This document shows positions 42,803-52,112 of a stretch of 64,000 bases of DNA, piece by piece. The stretch covers positions 28,373-92,372 of the forward strand of contig CAKTOX010000004.1 in the NCBI GenBank assembly GCA_934590355.1, read 5' to 3'. A program made the position numbers and the translations under genes. The stretch's first letter is position 1, and each line of letters opens with the position of its first letter. The notes under the pieces were generated by a model. That model saw only the letters and a list, made by a program, of their open reading frames with translations, was not told where the DNA came from and searched no databases. The stretch is from an uncultured Oscillospiraceae bacterium (GTDB lineage Bacteria; Bacillota; Clostridia; Oscillospirales; Oscillospiraceae).

Positions 42803-45181
42803 TTATTTCAATTCGACTATTGTTACGCCGCTTTCACCCTCGCCGAATCGACCGAGTCTGAAGCTTTTGACCGCTTTGTTGCGCCTGAGCATCTGCTGCA
42901 CGGCGGCGCGAAGTGCACCCGTTCCCTTGCCGTGGATTATCGTCACGGTCTTGAGCTTACCCATAACGGCAGAGTCAATATACTGCTCGGCGGCGTTTAC
43001 GGCTTCGATGCTCTCCATGCCGCGCAGGTCGATCTCGGGGCTGACCGAGGCTCTCGGCACACTGCTTCCGGCGAGAGTCACGCTCTGCTTTTTCTGCTTT
43101 GCCGCATGGCCCTCAATGAGATACACCTCATCGGGCTTTGCCTTGACGGTCATAATGCCCGCCTTGAGATTAAGCGTACCGTCGGGATTTACCTCTATGA
43201 CCTCCGCCTTGATGCCCATGGACTTAATCTCGACCGTATCTCCCGCACGGACGTCACGAGCAGATTTTTTATCCTCCGCGGGTTTTTCCTGAGCCTTTGC
43301 CTTGACCTTGTTCTGCTTTTCGTTGAGCTTTCGGCGCAGCTCGCTGCGTGCTTCGTTTATCTCCTGCGCCTGCTGCTCCTCGTTTAGCTGCCTGCGCATA
43401 TCGTCAAGCTCCGCAAAGGTGCTTTCGGCGGTCTCGCGTGCCTCGGCGATAATTCGCTCAGCCTCCCGCCTTGCCTTTTCGTCGGCTTTTTCCAGTCGCA
43501 CGCTGAGCTCGGCGCGCAAAAACGCCGCCTTTTTAGCGCTCTCCTCTGCCTCACGCAGCTTTTGAGCCGCCTGCGCTCTGTCGCGCTCAAGCATGAGCCG
43601 CGTTTTTTCAAGCTTCTCGATGGTCGCTTCAAAGCTCGCATTCTGCACGCCTATGCGCGCCTTGGCATCGTCTATGATGTCCTTACCGAGCCCCAAGCGC
43701 TCGGATATTGCAAAGGCATTGGATTTGCCCGGTATGCCGACGAGCAGGCGGTAAGTCGGGCTAAGTGTTTCTACGTCAAATTCGCACGAGGCGTTTTGGA
43801 TTCCCTCCTCCGTGGTCGCGTAGACCTTCAGTTCCGCATAGTGAGTAGTTGCCGCAACGTTCGCTCCGAGCCTTCTGGCGTGCTCTATCACGGCTATGGC
43901 AAGCGCCGCGCCCTCGGTAGGATCCGTGCCCGCTCCGAGCTCGTCAAACAGCAGCAGCGAATCATCGTCGCACTCGTCCAAAATATGCACTATATTCGTC
44001 ATATGCGCAGAAAAAGTAGACAAATTCTGCTCAATGGACTGCTCATCTCCGATGTCGGCGAGAATGTGTCTGTAAACTGGTACGCCGCTGCCGTCGTCGG
44101 CGGGGATGTGCAGACCGCACTGAGCCATAAGATTTAAAAGTCCGATAGTCTTGAGCGTGACGGTCTTGCCGCCGGTGTTGGGGCCGGTTATTATGAGCGT
44201 GTCAAAATCCTCGCCGAGCTCAAGGCTAATGGGGACTGCCTTATCCTTCGGCAGCAAAGGGTGGCGCGCACGGCGCAGGATTATCCCCTTGTCTCGCAGC
44301 TCGGGCTCCATTGCGTTCAGTTTATACGAGAGCTTTGCCTTGGCGAAGATGGTGTCAAGCATGACAAGGTAGGAATAGTCGGACGCTATATCCTCCGCAT
44401 GAGCGGCGCACTCCGCCGAAAGCTCCGCGAGAATACGCTCGATCTCCGCCTTTTCCTTTGCCGCAAGCTCGCGCAGCTCGTTATTTGCCTTGACCGCCGC
44501 CATAGGCTCTATGAAAAGTGTCGCTCCCGAGGCGGATATATCGTGAACAAGCCCTTGGATAGCTCCCTTGCACTCGGCTTTTACGGGCACGACGAAGCGG
44601 TCGGAGCGCATGGTGATTATGGGCTCCTGCAGCACCTTGGCATAAGACGGTGAGGATATTATTTTTTGCAGACATTCGCGCACCCGCGCACCCGCAGCGC
44701 GTATTTTGCGGCGGATATTGGCAAGCTCCGAGGAGGCACTGTCGGCGATCTCGTCCTCGCCTACAATGGAGCTGCTGATCTTTTCCTCAAGGAATCGGTT
44801 TGCGTGCAGTGCGGCAAAAAGATGGTCAATGCTCGTTTTCCCTACCTTGTCGTCGGAAACGTAGCCCTTAACGAGCCGTGCGCACTGAAGCACACGCGCG
44901 ATATTCAGAAGCTCCGTCGTGTTAAGGCTGCCGCCGAGATCCGCGCGGCTGAGCGACGGTCGAATATCCTTTATTCCCGACAGCGACGGGCTTCCGCGCA
45001 CGACCATCATTTCCTTGGCAGCGCTAGTTTCGCAAAGTCTGGTCTTGACTTCGAGCTTATCTCCGCTCGGGCGCAGCGCAAGACAAGCCTCCTTGCCGCC
45101 CTCGGTCACGGCTTCCGCCGCGAGCATTTCGAGCACTATGGGAAGCTCAAGCGTATTGAGTGATTTTTCGTAGAAATCCAT
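42803..45181 (-). CDS. mutS2: Endonuclease MutS2
   Basis: MutS2 is a MutS homologue without the mismatch-recognition domain; it limits recombination and rescues collided ribosomes in some Firmicutes. The ATPase core has ITGPNTGGKTVTLKTIG near residue 332 and LLLFDELGAGTDPTEGAAL. A long coiled coil rich in Ala, Glu and Arg covers about 510-640. The C-terminal Smr nuclease domain has IDLRGMESIEAVNAAEQYI and HGKGTGALRAAVQ. 792 residues, full length. It follows recO without a gap. Confidence 0.96.
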   Translation of the reverse strand: MDFYEKSLNTLELPIVLEMLAAEAVTEGGKEACLALRPSGDKLEVKTRLCETSAAKEMMVVRGSPSLSGIKDIRPSLSRADLGGSLNTTELLNIARVLQCARLVKGYVSDDKVGKTSIDHLFAALHANRFLEEKISSSIVGEDEIADSASSELANIRRKIRAAGARVRECLQKIISSPSYAKVLQEPIITMRSDRFVVPVKAECKGAIQGLVHDISASGATLFIEPMAAVKANNELRELAAKEKAEIERILAELSAECAAHAEDIASDYSYLVMLDTIFAKAKLSYKLNAMEPELRDKGIILRRARHPLLPKDKAVPISLELGEDFDTLIITGPNTGGKTVTLKTIGLLNLMAQCGLHIPADDGSGVPVYRHILADIGDEQSIEQNLSTFSAHMTNIVHILDECDDDSLLLFDELGAGTDPTEGAALAIAVIEHARRLGANVAATTHYAELKVYATTEEGIQNASCEFDVETLSPTYRLLVGIPGKSNAFAISERLGLGKDIIDDAKARIGVQNASFEATIEKLEKTRLMLERDRAQAAQKLREAEESAKKAAFLRAELSVRLEKADEKARREAERIIAEARETAESTFAELDDMRRQLNEEQQAQEINEARSELRRKLNEKQNKVKAKAQEKPAEDKKSARDVRAGDTVEIKSMGIKAEVIEVNPDGTLNLKAGIMTVKAKPDEVYLIEGHAAKQKKQSVTLAGSSVPRASVSPEIDLRGMESIEAVNAAEQYIDSAVMGKLKTVTIIHGKGTGALRAAVQQMLRRNKAVKSFRLGRFGEGESGVTIVELK

Positions 45182-45925
45182 TTATTTTATTTGTCTCCAG
45201 TAATCAAGTGTGGAAAATTTTCTTTCCGTCTGTGTCAAAAGATACGCCTCGGTGGCTTTCGAAACCCGCTCAAGAGCACCTTCGCCAAGCGTAAACGCAA
45301 GCATTTTGCGCGCGGGAGAATAGACGATATATCGCATCGCCTGAAGTGAATCGCCGCACAACGGATAATTGGCCTGTAAGGCGGAGTCATTGCACGCTTT
45401 GCAGCAAATTATGCCGTTTCGCGGGCTGAAGCGCGGCTCCTTCGGCTCACTTTTTCCGCACACGCAGCAGGAAACGAGGTTGGGCTCATAGCCTGCGAGC
45501 GCCATCAGACGCAGCTCGAAAGCAGCTTTGATATGCGCCTGCGGGTACAAATCGTTTGACAGGGCGAAAAGGCAGTTTAAAATCAGCTGTAAGACGAGTG
45601 GGTCGGGGTTATTCTCGTCGGAGAGTGCCTCAACACACTCGGCAAAATAGCTTGCCAACGCAAGCGCCGTAATGTCGCGGCGAAGCCCCTTGAATTCTTC
45701 TATCGTTGAGCCCTCGGACACGGTCCAATAGCCGCCGCGCTCAAACATTGTGAGCTCGGAGAAGGCCAAGAACTGCGTTGCAGCCGCGGTCTTGCTGCCC
45801 TTGCGCAGTGCTCCGCGCGCCTTCACGGTCATTTTGCCCATGTCCTGCGTGAGTACCGTAAGAATTCTGTCGGCTTCTTTATAATGCACCTCACGCAAAA
45901 CGAGTCCTCTTGTCGTTTTAAACAT
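45182..45925 (-). CDS. recO: DNA repair protein RecO
   Basis: RecO anneals single strands and loads RecA with RecR. The start at 45925 (MFKTTRGLVLREVHYKEADR) gives the OB-fold N-terminus. A zinc finger is visible as CCVCGKSE followed by CCKAC near residues 150-175. 247 residues. The SD is modest (GCAGGG), 11 nt after the yqzL stop. Confidence 0.94.
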   Translation of the reverse strand: MFKTTRGLVLREVHYKEADRILTVLTQDMGKMTVKARGALRKGSKTAAATQFLAFSELTMFERGGYWTVSEGSTIEEFKGLRRDITALALASYFAECVEALSDENNPDPLVLQLILNCLFALSNDLYPQAHIKAAFELRLMALAGYEPNLVSCCVCGKSEPKEPRFSPRNGIICCKACNDSALQANYPLCGDSLQAMRYIVYSPARKMLAFTLGEGALERVSKATEAYLLTQTERKFSTLDYWRQIK

Positions 45926-45936
45926 ATGTACCCTGC

Positions 45937-46068
45937 TCAGTCCGCAGGCCGGGGAGTCTCCCCCACCCACTTTTTCCTGTCTTTATTCTTCTCCGCCGCG
46001 CGGCAATACAGCCAGCACACGGGGTCGCCCGTTTCGGTGAAAAGCTTCCACAGCATTTCATTTTTCAT
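45937..46068 (-). CDS. yqzL: YqzL-family small protein (43 residues)
   Basis: A short gene between era and recO, the exact place of yqzL in Bacillus. ATG 46068 lies 7 nt after GGAGG and encodes MKNEMLWKLFTETGDPVCWL followed by a basic tail. The W-K-x-F-x-x-T-G pattern with a downstream L-Y is that of the YqzL family. It ends at TGA 45937, just ahead of recO. Function unknown. The SD, family pattern and conserved position make it a real gene despite its size. Confidence 0.85.
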   Translation of the reverse strand: MKNEMLWKLFTETGDPVCWLYCRAAEKNKDRKKWVGETPRPAD

Positions 46069-46123
46069 TTTGCATCCTCCGGTAATAGTATCCGGTCATG
46101 ACGCAGTCTATATGAGTGGTTAA

Positions 46124-47011
46124 TTATTCCGAGAAGCCGAAGTTTCGAAGCTGCGCCATGCTGTCGCGCCAGTTTTCCTTGACCTTTACCCATGTCTGGA
46201 GGTAGACCTTCGTGCCCATGAAGGCTTCGATGTCGCTTCGTGCAAGCTCTCCTATCTTCTTGAGCATCGCGCCCTGCTTGCCGATAATTATGCCCTTGTG
46301 GCTGGCCTTTTCGCAGTATATGGTGACGTCAAGGTCAATGATGCCGTTATCCCTTTCGGAAAATCTCGTGACCTCGACGGCAGTGCCGTGGGGTATCTCC
46401 TTTTCAAGGCACAGCAGCAGCTTTTCGCGCACGAGCTCCGCGCAGATCTGCTTTTCCGGCTGGTCACAAATCATGTCGTCCGGGAACAGCTGCGGTCCCT
46501 CCACCGCGTAGCTTTCAAGCTGTGAAACGAGCTCCTCTATGCCCTCGCCGTTTTTTGCCGACATGGGGATTATGGCGTCAAAATCATACGCCTGAGAATA
46601 CAGCGCCATCACTTCAAGAAGCTGAGTCTTTTCAACGGTGTCGATCTTATTTATAACAAGCACCGCCGGACAGCCCGTCTCCTTTATGCGCGCTATGAGC
46701 TCCTGCTCCTGACGGCCGATATTGGCAATGGGCTCGACGAGCAGCATCACCGCATCAACATCGGCAACGCTTTCCTTGACGATATTGACCATATAGTCGC
46801 CCAGGCGCGTTCTCGGCTTATGGAAGCCCGGGGTGTCGATTATCACAAACTGCGTATCGCCGCGGTTTACGATGGCGCTTATGCGGTTGCGCGTCGTCTG
46901 CGGTTTGTTGGACACGATGGCGATCTTTTCGCCCACAAGAGCGTTGGTGAGCGTGGATTTTCCGACGTTGGGTCTGCCGCATATGGTTATCATTGCTGTT
47001 TTCGTTATCAT
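46124..47011 (-). CDS. era: GTPase Era
   Basis: Era binds 16S rRNA and couples ribosome assembly to growth. GTPase motifs: GRPNVGKSTL (12-21), IIDTPGFHKPR, VINKID and the SAK of PMSAKNGEG. The C-terminal KH domain has IIIGKQGAMLKKIGELARSD. 295 residues. GGGAG precedes the ATG. Confidence 0.97.
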   Translation of the reverse strand: MITKTAMITICGRPNVGKSTLTNALVGEKIAIVSNKPQTTRNRISAIVNRGDTQFVIIDTPGFHKPRTRLGDYMVNIVKESVADVDAVMLLVEPIANIGRQEQELIARIKETGCPAVLVINKIDTVEKTQLLEVMALYSQAYDFDAIIPMSAKNGEGIEELVSQLESYAVEGPQLFPDDMICDQPEKQICAELVREKLLLCLEKEIPHGTAVEVTRFSERDNGIIDLDVTIYCEKASHKGIIIGKQGAMLKKIGELARSDIEAFMGTKVYLQTWVKVKENWRDSMAQLRNFGFSE

Positions 47012-47012
47012 A

Positions 47013-47495
47013 TCAAATGTCTCCCATTATTTCTTTTTCTCTTGCACGCATCTGCTTTTTCATCTCGCCCTCGTCAACGTGGTCATAGCCGAGAAGATGC
47101 AAAACACTGTGCACCGTTAAATAGCTTATCTCCCGCTCAAAGCCGTGACCGAATTCCTCACCCTGCTCCGCGCAGCGCTCAAGCGATATCATCATGTCGC
47201 CGAGCATGAGTGCGCTGGTGTAGGGATCCGTGTCGCAAATATCCGGATCAAATGCTCCCGGTGTCAGTTCGTTGAGCGGGAAAGAGAGCACGTCTGTTGC
47301 CGCGTCAATGCTTCTGAAATCTCTGTTTATTTCTCTTATACCCTCGTTATCCGTGAGCATAACGCTTATAAGGCATGGCCTGTCCACGCCCTCGGCGTCC
47401 AAAGCTCGTGCCGCAGCCTTTTTTATTATCTGCGCGGCATTATTATGCCCCATGCCGCTTTTTTCGCGGCTTATATATACTTCATGCTTTATCAT
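47013..47495 (-). CDS. ybeY: Endoribonuclease YbeY
   Basis: YbeY is a zinc-dependent RNase needed for rRNA maturation. The start at 47495 (MIKHEVYISREKSGMG) overlaps the phoH end by 14 nt; the frame upstream lies in phoH. TDVLSFPLNE and the metal-binding HSVLHLLGYDHVDEGE are diagnostic. 160 residues. The dgkA and cdd genes often found between ybeY and era are absent. Confidence 0.95.
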   Translation of the reverse strand: MIKHEVYISREKSGMGHNNAAQIIKKAAARALDAEGVDRPCLISVMLTDNEGIREINRDFRSIDAATDVLSFPLNELTPGAFDPDICDTDPYTSALMLGDMMISLERCAEQGEEFGHGFEREISYLTVHSVLHLLGYDHVDEGEMKKQMRAREKEIMGDI

Positions 47496-48495
47496 ACTTT
47501 TTCCTCTTATACTGTCCCGCCTTTTTAACTGTCTCGGGCGGGTTTTTCTTATCATAGACCTCGTATGCCTCGATTATCTTCTGAACGAGCTGATGGCGAA
47601 CGACGTCGGCTCCCGTGAGCTTGCATATTGCAATATCGTCAATGCCGTCAAGTACCTTCATTGCGACCTTGAGACCGCTGACCTTGTCCTCGGGGAGGTC
47701 AATCTGAGTTACGTCGCCCGTTATAACGACCTTCGAGCCGAAGCCTATTCGGGTCAGGAACATTTTCATCTGCTCGCGCGAGGTGTTCTGCGCCTCGTCG
47801 AGAATAATGAAGCTGTCGTCAAGAGTTCTGCCGCGCATATAGGCAAGCGGTGCGACCTCGATATTGCCGCGCTCGAGATATTTCTGATAGGTATCCGCGC
47901 CGAGCATATCAAAAAGCGCGTCATACAGCGGCCTCAAGTACGGATCGACCTTGCTCTGAAGATCTCCCGGCAGAAATCCGAGCCGCTCGCCCGCTTCCAC
48001 CGCGGGGCGGGTCAGGATTATGCGGTTGACCTGCTCGGCTCTGAATGCCGCGACCGCCGCCGCGACCGCAAGATAGGTCTTGCCCGTGCCCGCAGGGCCG
48101 ATGCCGAGAGTCACGGTATTGTCGGCAATGGCGTCGCAATAGGTCTTCTGACCTATGGTCTTAGCCTTGACGGGCTTGCCCTTTGCCGTTATGCACACGA
48201 CGTCGCTTGCAAGCTCGTTGATTTTCGACTCCCTGCCCTCCGCGACGAGCTTTAATATATATCGCACGCTCTGTGCGTCAATATTCTCACCGCGTGCGGC
48301 AAGAGTGAGCAGGCCGTTGATCGCCTTTTCGGCAAGCATGACGCTTTCTTCCTCGCCGCAAATGTGTATCTGGTTTTCGCGGTCGAGCACCTTAACGCCG
48401 AGCTCGGACTCGATTATGCTCAGATTGCGGTCAAAAGACCCGAACACGCTGATAACGTGCTCCATTCTTTCAACTTCTATCGTTCTCTCTATCAT
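47482..48495 (-). CDS. phoH: PhoH-family ATPase
   Basis: A cytoplasmic PhoH-like P-loop ATPase, often linked with YbeY and RNA metabolism. The start at 48495 (MIERTIEVERMEHVISVFG) is inside the 3' end of yqfD (26-nt overlap). An N-terminal KH-like segment is followed by Walker A GIGPAGTGKTYLAV near 130 and Walker B SFIILDEAQNTS. 337 residues. Confidence 0.94.
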   Translation of the reverse strand: MIERTIEVERMEHVISVFGSFDRNLSIIESELGVKVLDRENQIHICGEEESVMLAEKAINGLLTLAARGENIDAQSVRYILKLVAEGRESKINELASDVVCITAKGKPVKAKTIGQKTYCDAIADNTVTLGIGPAGTGKTYLAVAAAVAAFRAEQVNRIILTRPAVEAGERLGFLPGDLQSKVDPYLRPLYDALFDMLGADTYQKYLERGNIEVAPLAYMRGRTLDDSFIILDEAQNTSREQMKMFLTRIGFGSKVVITGDVTQIDLPEDKVSGLKVAMKVLDGIDDIAICKLTGADVVRHQLVQKIIEAYEVYDKKNPPETVKKAGQYKRKKYDKA

Positions 48496-49663
48496 GTACT
48501 GCCTCCTTGGCGATGTTTTCCGTGCACTGCGCCCGCAGCGTGACCGTAAGAAGCTCCTCGCTCTCGGAAACAGAGTATTCCTCCGAGATGATCTCACCGC
48601 CGTTTATGCGGGATATGAGCTCGTTTTTAAGGCTCTCGCTGAGTCTCGAAACGGCTGCCGCCTTGTCGATAGGCCGCAGCTCGGTTTCGAAGCCGCTGCT
48701 TTTGCACACGGCATATCCGAGCGGGAGGACGAATATATCACCCGCCGATATGTACCTTAATTTATTTATTTTATCACAACTTGTACTTTTATTTCTACTG
48801 TCACTGAAGAAATTTATCCGCTTTTTGCCGATAATTATTGAAAAGCTGGTATTGCCGCCGCTTTTTTTCACTTTTTTCTCCTCGTAAAGCGGCACGCAGG
48901 CGCTAATTTCATACCAAGTATCCGCCTGCACCTGCGCCATTGCGTGCACATAGCGGTCGTCTCCCGTGTCGCTCGGCATAAGCGCCGTCACAAGCACATC
49001 TCCCTTTGCAACCGTGTCACCCGGATTTACCAACCTATCCCCCTCGAGGACGAACATCCGCTTGATGACTCCGTTTTTTGCGGCAATTATGTCGCATGGG
49101 GCTTTTTCGTTAACAATTTCGGGCTTTTCGATACGCTCATGCACGATTATCCGAGCGCACGAGGAGCGTATATTAAGGCTGAGCCAAGCTATTTCCGGCA
49201 CGGTGCTCACGACGGAGTCCTTGACGGCGTCGGACGATATTGCAGGCCAAAACGCTCCATAGCACACTCCGCTGTCATCGAGAGCGCGCAGCAAACTGTC
49301 CGTGCTTATCATGTCATTCCCTTCAACATCAATTCGCCATATGAACAGCGAGGAGATCGCGGAAAGAATTAAACATACGCATAGGAGCACAAGCAGCACA
49401 ACGCGGCTTTTCATGCTTTTTGTGAGCCGCCTTCCGCCGCGGGAGCACATAAGCGTTACTTCAACGCCGTTTTTGCCGCTGCGTGAACTCACTGCGGGAT
49501 AATCCGCCGCGTGCAGTGTGAAGAAAAGCTCAAAATCACTGCACGGACTTGCATCCCAAAATTCTATTCCGTTTTCGGCGCAAAGGTTTAAAATGCTCTC
49601 GGCATTTGCGCCGACGGCTTTAACACGCACGGTGCCGCGCGCAAGGTCATACAGCTTCTTCAT
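48470..49663 (-). CDS. yqfD: Sporulation protein YqfD
   Basis: YqfD is a mother-cell membrane protein of unsettled function, conserved in endospore formers. A cytoplasmic N-terminal region (about 1-90) precedes one membrane segment (RVVLLVLLCVCLILSAISSL), then an outer FtsQ-like region (IDVEGNDMISTDSLLRALDD, VHERIEKPEIVNEKAPCDII). 397 residues. It overlaps yqfC by 4 nt and phoH by 26 nt. SigE control is known for the Bacillus homologue; I saw no clear SigE promoter here. Confidence 0.9.
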   Translation of the reverse strand: MKKLYDLARGTVRVKAVGANAESILNLCAENGIEFWDASPCSDFELFFTLHAADYPAVSSRSGKNGVEVTLMCSRGGRRLTKSMKSRVVLLVLLCVCLILSAISSLFIWRIDVEGNDMISTDSLLRALDDSGVCYGAFWPAISSDAVKDSVVSTVPEIAWLSLNIRSSCARIIVHERIEKPEIVNEKAPCDIIAAKNGVIKRMFVLEGDRLVNPGDTVAKGDVLVTALMPSDTGDDRYVHAMAQVQADTWYEISACVPLYEEKKVKKSGGNTSFSIIIGKKRINFFSDSRNKSTSCDKINKLRYISAGDIFVLPLGYAVCKSSGFETELRPIDKAAAVSRLSESLKNELISRINGGEIISEEYSVSESEELLTVTLRAQCTENIAKEAVHDRENDRS

Positions 49664-49932
49664 CCTTCAAACTCCAGTGCAAGTATTCTTCCGCTTATCA
49701 GCATATCGTGCTTATCCATCGCCGCAAGTCGCAGACCGTCGCCGCGCACAATAAGCTTTGCGCCGCCGCAGGCAATCTCCGTGACATTTTCGCCGTAGGA
49801 TATTATGCCGCGGTGGTTTTCAATGAGCAGTCTGCTTCTGCCGCACAGGCTCAGTTTCGTGCTGCCCAAGGCGTCCGACGGAAGCCCAAGCCTGTCGGCG
49901 AGAAGCTCCGCCCTATCGTTTTTTTTGCTCAA
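49660..49932 (-). CDS. yqfC: Sporulation protein YqfC (YabP/YqfC family)
   Basis: A 90-residue protein of the YabP/YqfC family. The TTG at 49932 is preferred since GGAGGTGA lies just upstream and the length then matches YqfC; the frame is open to 49974 but would include the SD. SLCGRSRLLIENHRGIISYG and the C-terminal MLISGRILALEFE are typical. First gene of the yqfC-yqfD-phoH-ybeY-era-yqzL-recO string, which is conserved in Firmicutes. Confidence 0.87.
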   Translation of the reverse strand: MSKKNDRAELLADRLGLPSDALGSTKLSLCGRSRLLIENHRGIISYGENVTEIACGGAKLIVRGDGLRLAAMDKHDMLISGRILALEFEG

Positions 49933-50003
49933 AACGCGCTCACCTCCGCAGTCTAAACCTATGCGCGGCGGCATAGCTTAATACACGGACAGGGGGTGCG
50001 GGC

Positions 50004-50963
50004 GTGAAAAGGCTCTTGCAAATTTCGGCGGCGGTCGGGATATTCACAGCGCTGCTTATTTTTCCGCAGGAGGCGGCGGAATCGGTGAAGGCCGCTCTTA
50101 AAATGTGCGTCGAAGTGATAATCCCCTCTCTGTTTCCGTTTTTCGCTGCGACAAATCTCATTAACGATCTCGGCGCTTCAAAAATATTCGCCAATGCGCT
50201 CGCTCCGCTCGGCTCAAGGCTGCTCGGCTTATCGGGTTACGCAATCACGGCGTTTATCATAGGCGTTACGGGCGGATACCCGCTCGGCGCATCGTATATA
50301 GCGGGGCTGCGAAGTCACGCTCAAATCAGCAGCGAAGAAGCATCGAGATTGCTCATTTTCTGCAACAACTCAGGTCCCGCGTTTATCATAGGCGCTGTCG
50401 GCGTGGGTGTTTTCGGCTCTGCCGCCGCGGGATTTTTTCTATACGCCGTGCATATAGCTTCGGCTATCGCAGCAGCGGTGATTTTCAGTCCTAAACACGC
50501 GTGCGATATATGCTACGACGAGGACATTTTCAATGGAGCATCATTTTCCTCAGCCGTAACTTTCGCAATAAAGCGCTCGGCGGAGGGGATAATAAGCGTC
50601 TGCGCGTTCATAACGGCGTTTTCCGTGCTCGGCGGCATATTGGAGAGCTTTAACCTCATATCAGCGCTCGCCGGCAGGCTTTCCGTCGTAAGCGGCGAGG
50701 AGCTTTCCTTATGCAGGGCACTTCTGTTCGGGCTTCTTGAGCTCGGAAACGGCATCGGCTGTATGCAAGGGCTCGCGCTAAGTCCGAAAAGCCTTGCGCT
50801 GGCTGCTTTTATTCTCGGCTGGGGCGGGCTGTCGGTGCATTTTCAGACCTTCGCAGCAGTCGCGCAGACGGATATAAAAACCGCCCGATACATGATCGGA
50901 CGGTTTTTAACGGCGCTGTTGGCCGCAGCTATTGCTTTGTTGGGGGCAGCGGCGGTGCTTTAG
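50004..50963 (+). CDS. ylbJ: Sporulation integral membrane protein YlbJ
   Basis: YlbJ is a polytopic membrane protein with nucleoside-recognition (Gate) domains, needed for cortex formation in Bacillus. Signatures: EVIIPSLFPFFAATNLI, FIIGVTGGYPLGASYIAGL and LLIFCNNSGPAFIIGAVGVG. About eight membrane helices. GTG start after AGGGGG. 319 residues. Usually ylbJ sits near coaD and rsmD; here it faces away from yqfC with only a 70-nt gap, an unusual pairing of two sporulation loci. Confidence 0.9.
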   Translation: MKRLLQISAAVGIFTALLIFPQEAAESVKAALKMCVEVIIPSLFPFFAATNLINDLGASKIFANALAPLGSRLLGLSGYAITAFIIGVTGGYPLGASYIAGLRSHAQISSEEASRLLIFCNNSGPAFIIGAVGVGVFGSAAAGFFLYAVHIASAIAAAVIFSPKHACDICYDEDIFNGASFSSAVTFAIKRSAEGIISVCAFITAFSVLGGILESFNLISALAGRLSVVSGEELSLCRALLFGLLELGNGIGCMQGLALSPKSLALAAFILGWGGLSVHFQTFAAVAQTDIKTARYMIGRFLTALLAAAIALLGAAAVL

Positions 50964-50964
50964 G

Positions 50965-51537
50965 CTAAAATGCCGCTATGCCCACGAGCGCGGAAAGCGC
51001 TATGAACACGATCGGGTGCAGCTTTTTGGTCGGCTTAACGACGTTCGTAAGAAGCCATATTACCACGGCAAGCAGCAAGCCCTTCCATGAAAACAGGTCA
51101 ACTATATTCCCGCTTGCCTTGAATGCGTCTGCATTTACAAGCGCGAGCATCACGACCGAAAATCCTGCGGCGGCAATAAGCCCCGTGGAGGCCGGTCTAA
51201 GCCCGTAAAACGCATGGTCAACAAATCTGTTCTCGCGGAATTTTTTGAGGCAGGTGGCGATGATGAGAATAATGATGACTGCCGGGGTAACAAGTCCGAG
51301 CGTAGCAATGATCGAACCGGGCACTCCGCCGGTTATATATCCGACATAAGTCGCCGTGTTGACGCCGATGGGACCGGGGGTGGATTCCGACACTGCGATC
51401 ATATCGGCTATCTGCTGATAGGTAAACCAGCCCGTGCGGTCGGACATATCGTAAATGAACGGGAGCGTTGCAAGGCCGCCGCCTACGGCAAACAGACCGG
51501 TTTTGAAAAACTCCCAGAAAAGGCGCAGATATATCAT
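50965..51537 (-). CDS. Chromate-transporter-family protein, half 2
   Basis: A single-domain CHR-family membrane protein of 190 residues: GLFAVGGGLATLPFIYDMS, the family P-x-x-x-G stretch SESTPGPIGVNTATYVGYITGGVPG, and several hydrophobic helices. It pairs with the adjacent gene, overlapping it by 4 nt. Small CHR proteins work as heterodimers. Chromate efflux is the family's known role, but clostridial pairs are often of unproven substrate. Confidence 0.88.
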   Translation of the reverse strand: MIYLRLFWEFFKTGLFAVGGGLATLPFIYDMSDRTGWFTYQQIADMIAVSESTPGPIGVNTATYVGYITGGVPGSIIATLGLVTPAVIIILIIATCLKKFRENRFVDHAFYGLRPASTGLIAAAGFSVVMLALVNADAFKASGNIVDLFSWKGLLLAVVIWLLTNVVKPTKKLHPIVFIALSALVGIAAF

Positions 51538-52088
51538 GCTCTCTTCGCCTCCAGTTCCTTAACGACGATGCCGGCAAGAGCGGCTATGATGACGTAGACA
51601 ATGGGAGACACGGAAAGAAACACGCTTCCGGCAAAAACGGCAATGAATATAATAAGCGTTTTCCAATCTACGACCGACTTTTTCCACAGCTTCACTACGG
51701 CATTGAGGATAAGCACGCAAACGCAGACGCGAATTCCCGCAAATGCCTTTTGTACCACCGCGAGATGGGCAAAGTTCTGGATAAAAGCAGCTATAATAGT
51801 GATTATCACGAGCGACGGGAACACCACTCCGAGCGTTGCAAATATCCCGCCGATGACACCCGCCTGCTTTTGCCCGACGAAGGTCGCCGTGTTGACCGCG
51901 ATTACGCCGGGAGTGCACTGACCGATGGCGTACCAGTCCATGACCTCCTCGTCGCTTGCCCATTTGCGCTTATCCACGACCTCGCGCTGCAGCGCCGGCA
52001 GCATAGCGTAGCCGCCGCCGAAGGTCGTCACTCCGACAATGGCGAAGGTCACGAAAAGCTGCCAAAGCTGCTTAAATTTTTCTTTCAT
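51534..52088 (-). CDS. Chromate-transporter-family protein, half 1
   Basis: A 184-residue CHR-domain membrane protein, with TFGGGYAMLPALQREVVDKR and IGQCTPGVIAVNTATFVGQKQAGVIGG. Strong SD GAGGTG 4-7 nt before the ATG. It comes first of the pair and the two probably assemble with opposite membrane orientations. It is 24 nt downstream of the phosphohexomutase stop on the same strand. Confidence 0.88.
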   Translation of the reverse strand: MKEKFKQLWQLFVTFAIVGVTTFGGGYAMLPALQREVVDKRKWASDEEVMDWYAIGQCTPGVIAVNTATFVGQKQAGVIGGIFATLGVVFPSLVIITIIAAFIQNFAHLAVVQKAFAGIRVCVCVLILNAVVKLWKKSVVDWKTLIIFIAVFAGSVFLSVSPIVYVIIAALAGIVVKELEAKRA

Positions 52089-52112
52089 CGATCACACCTC
52101 GGGAAAAACCGA

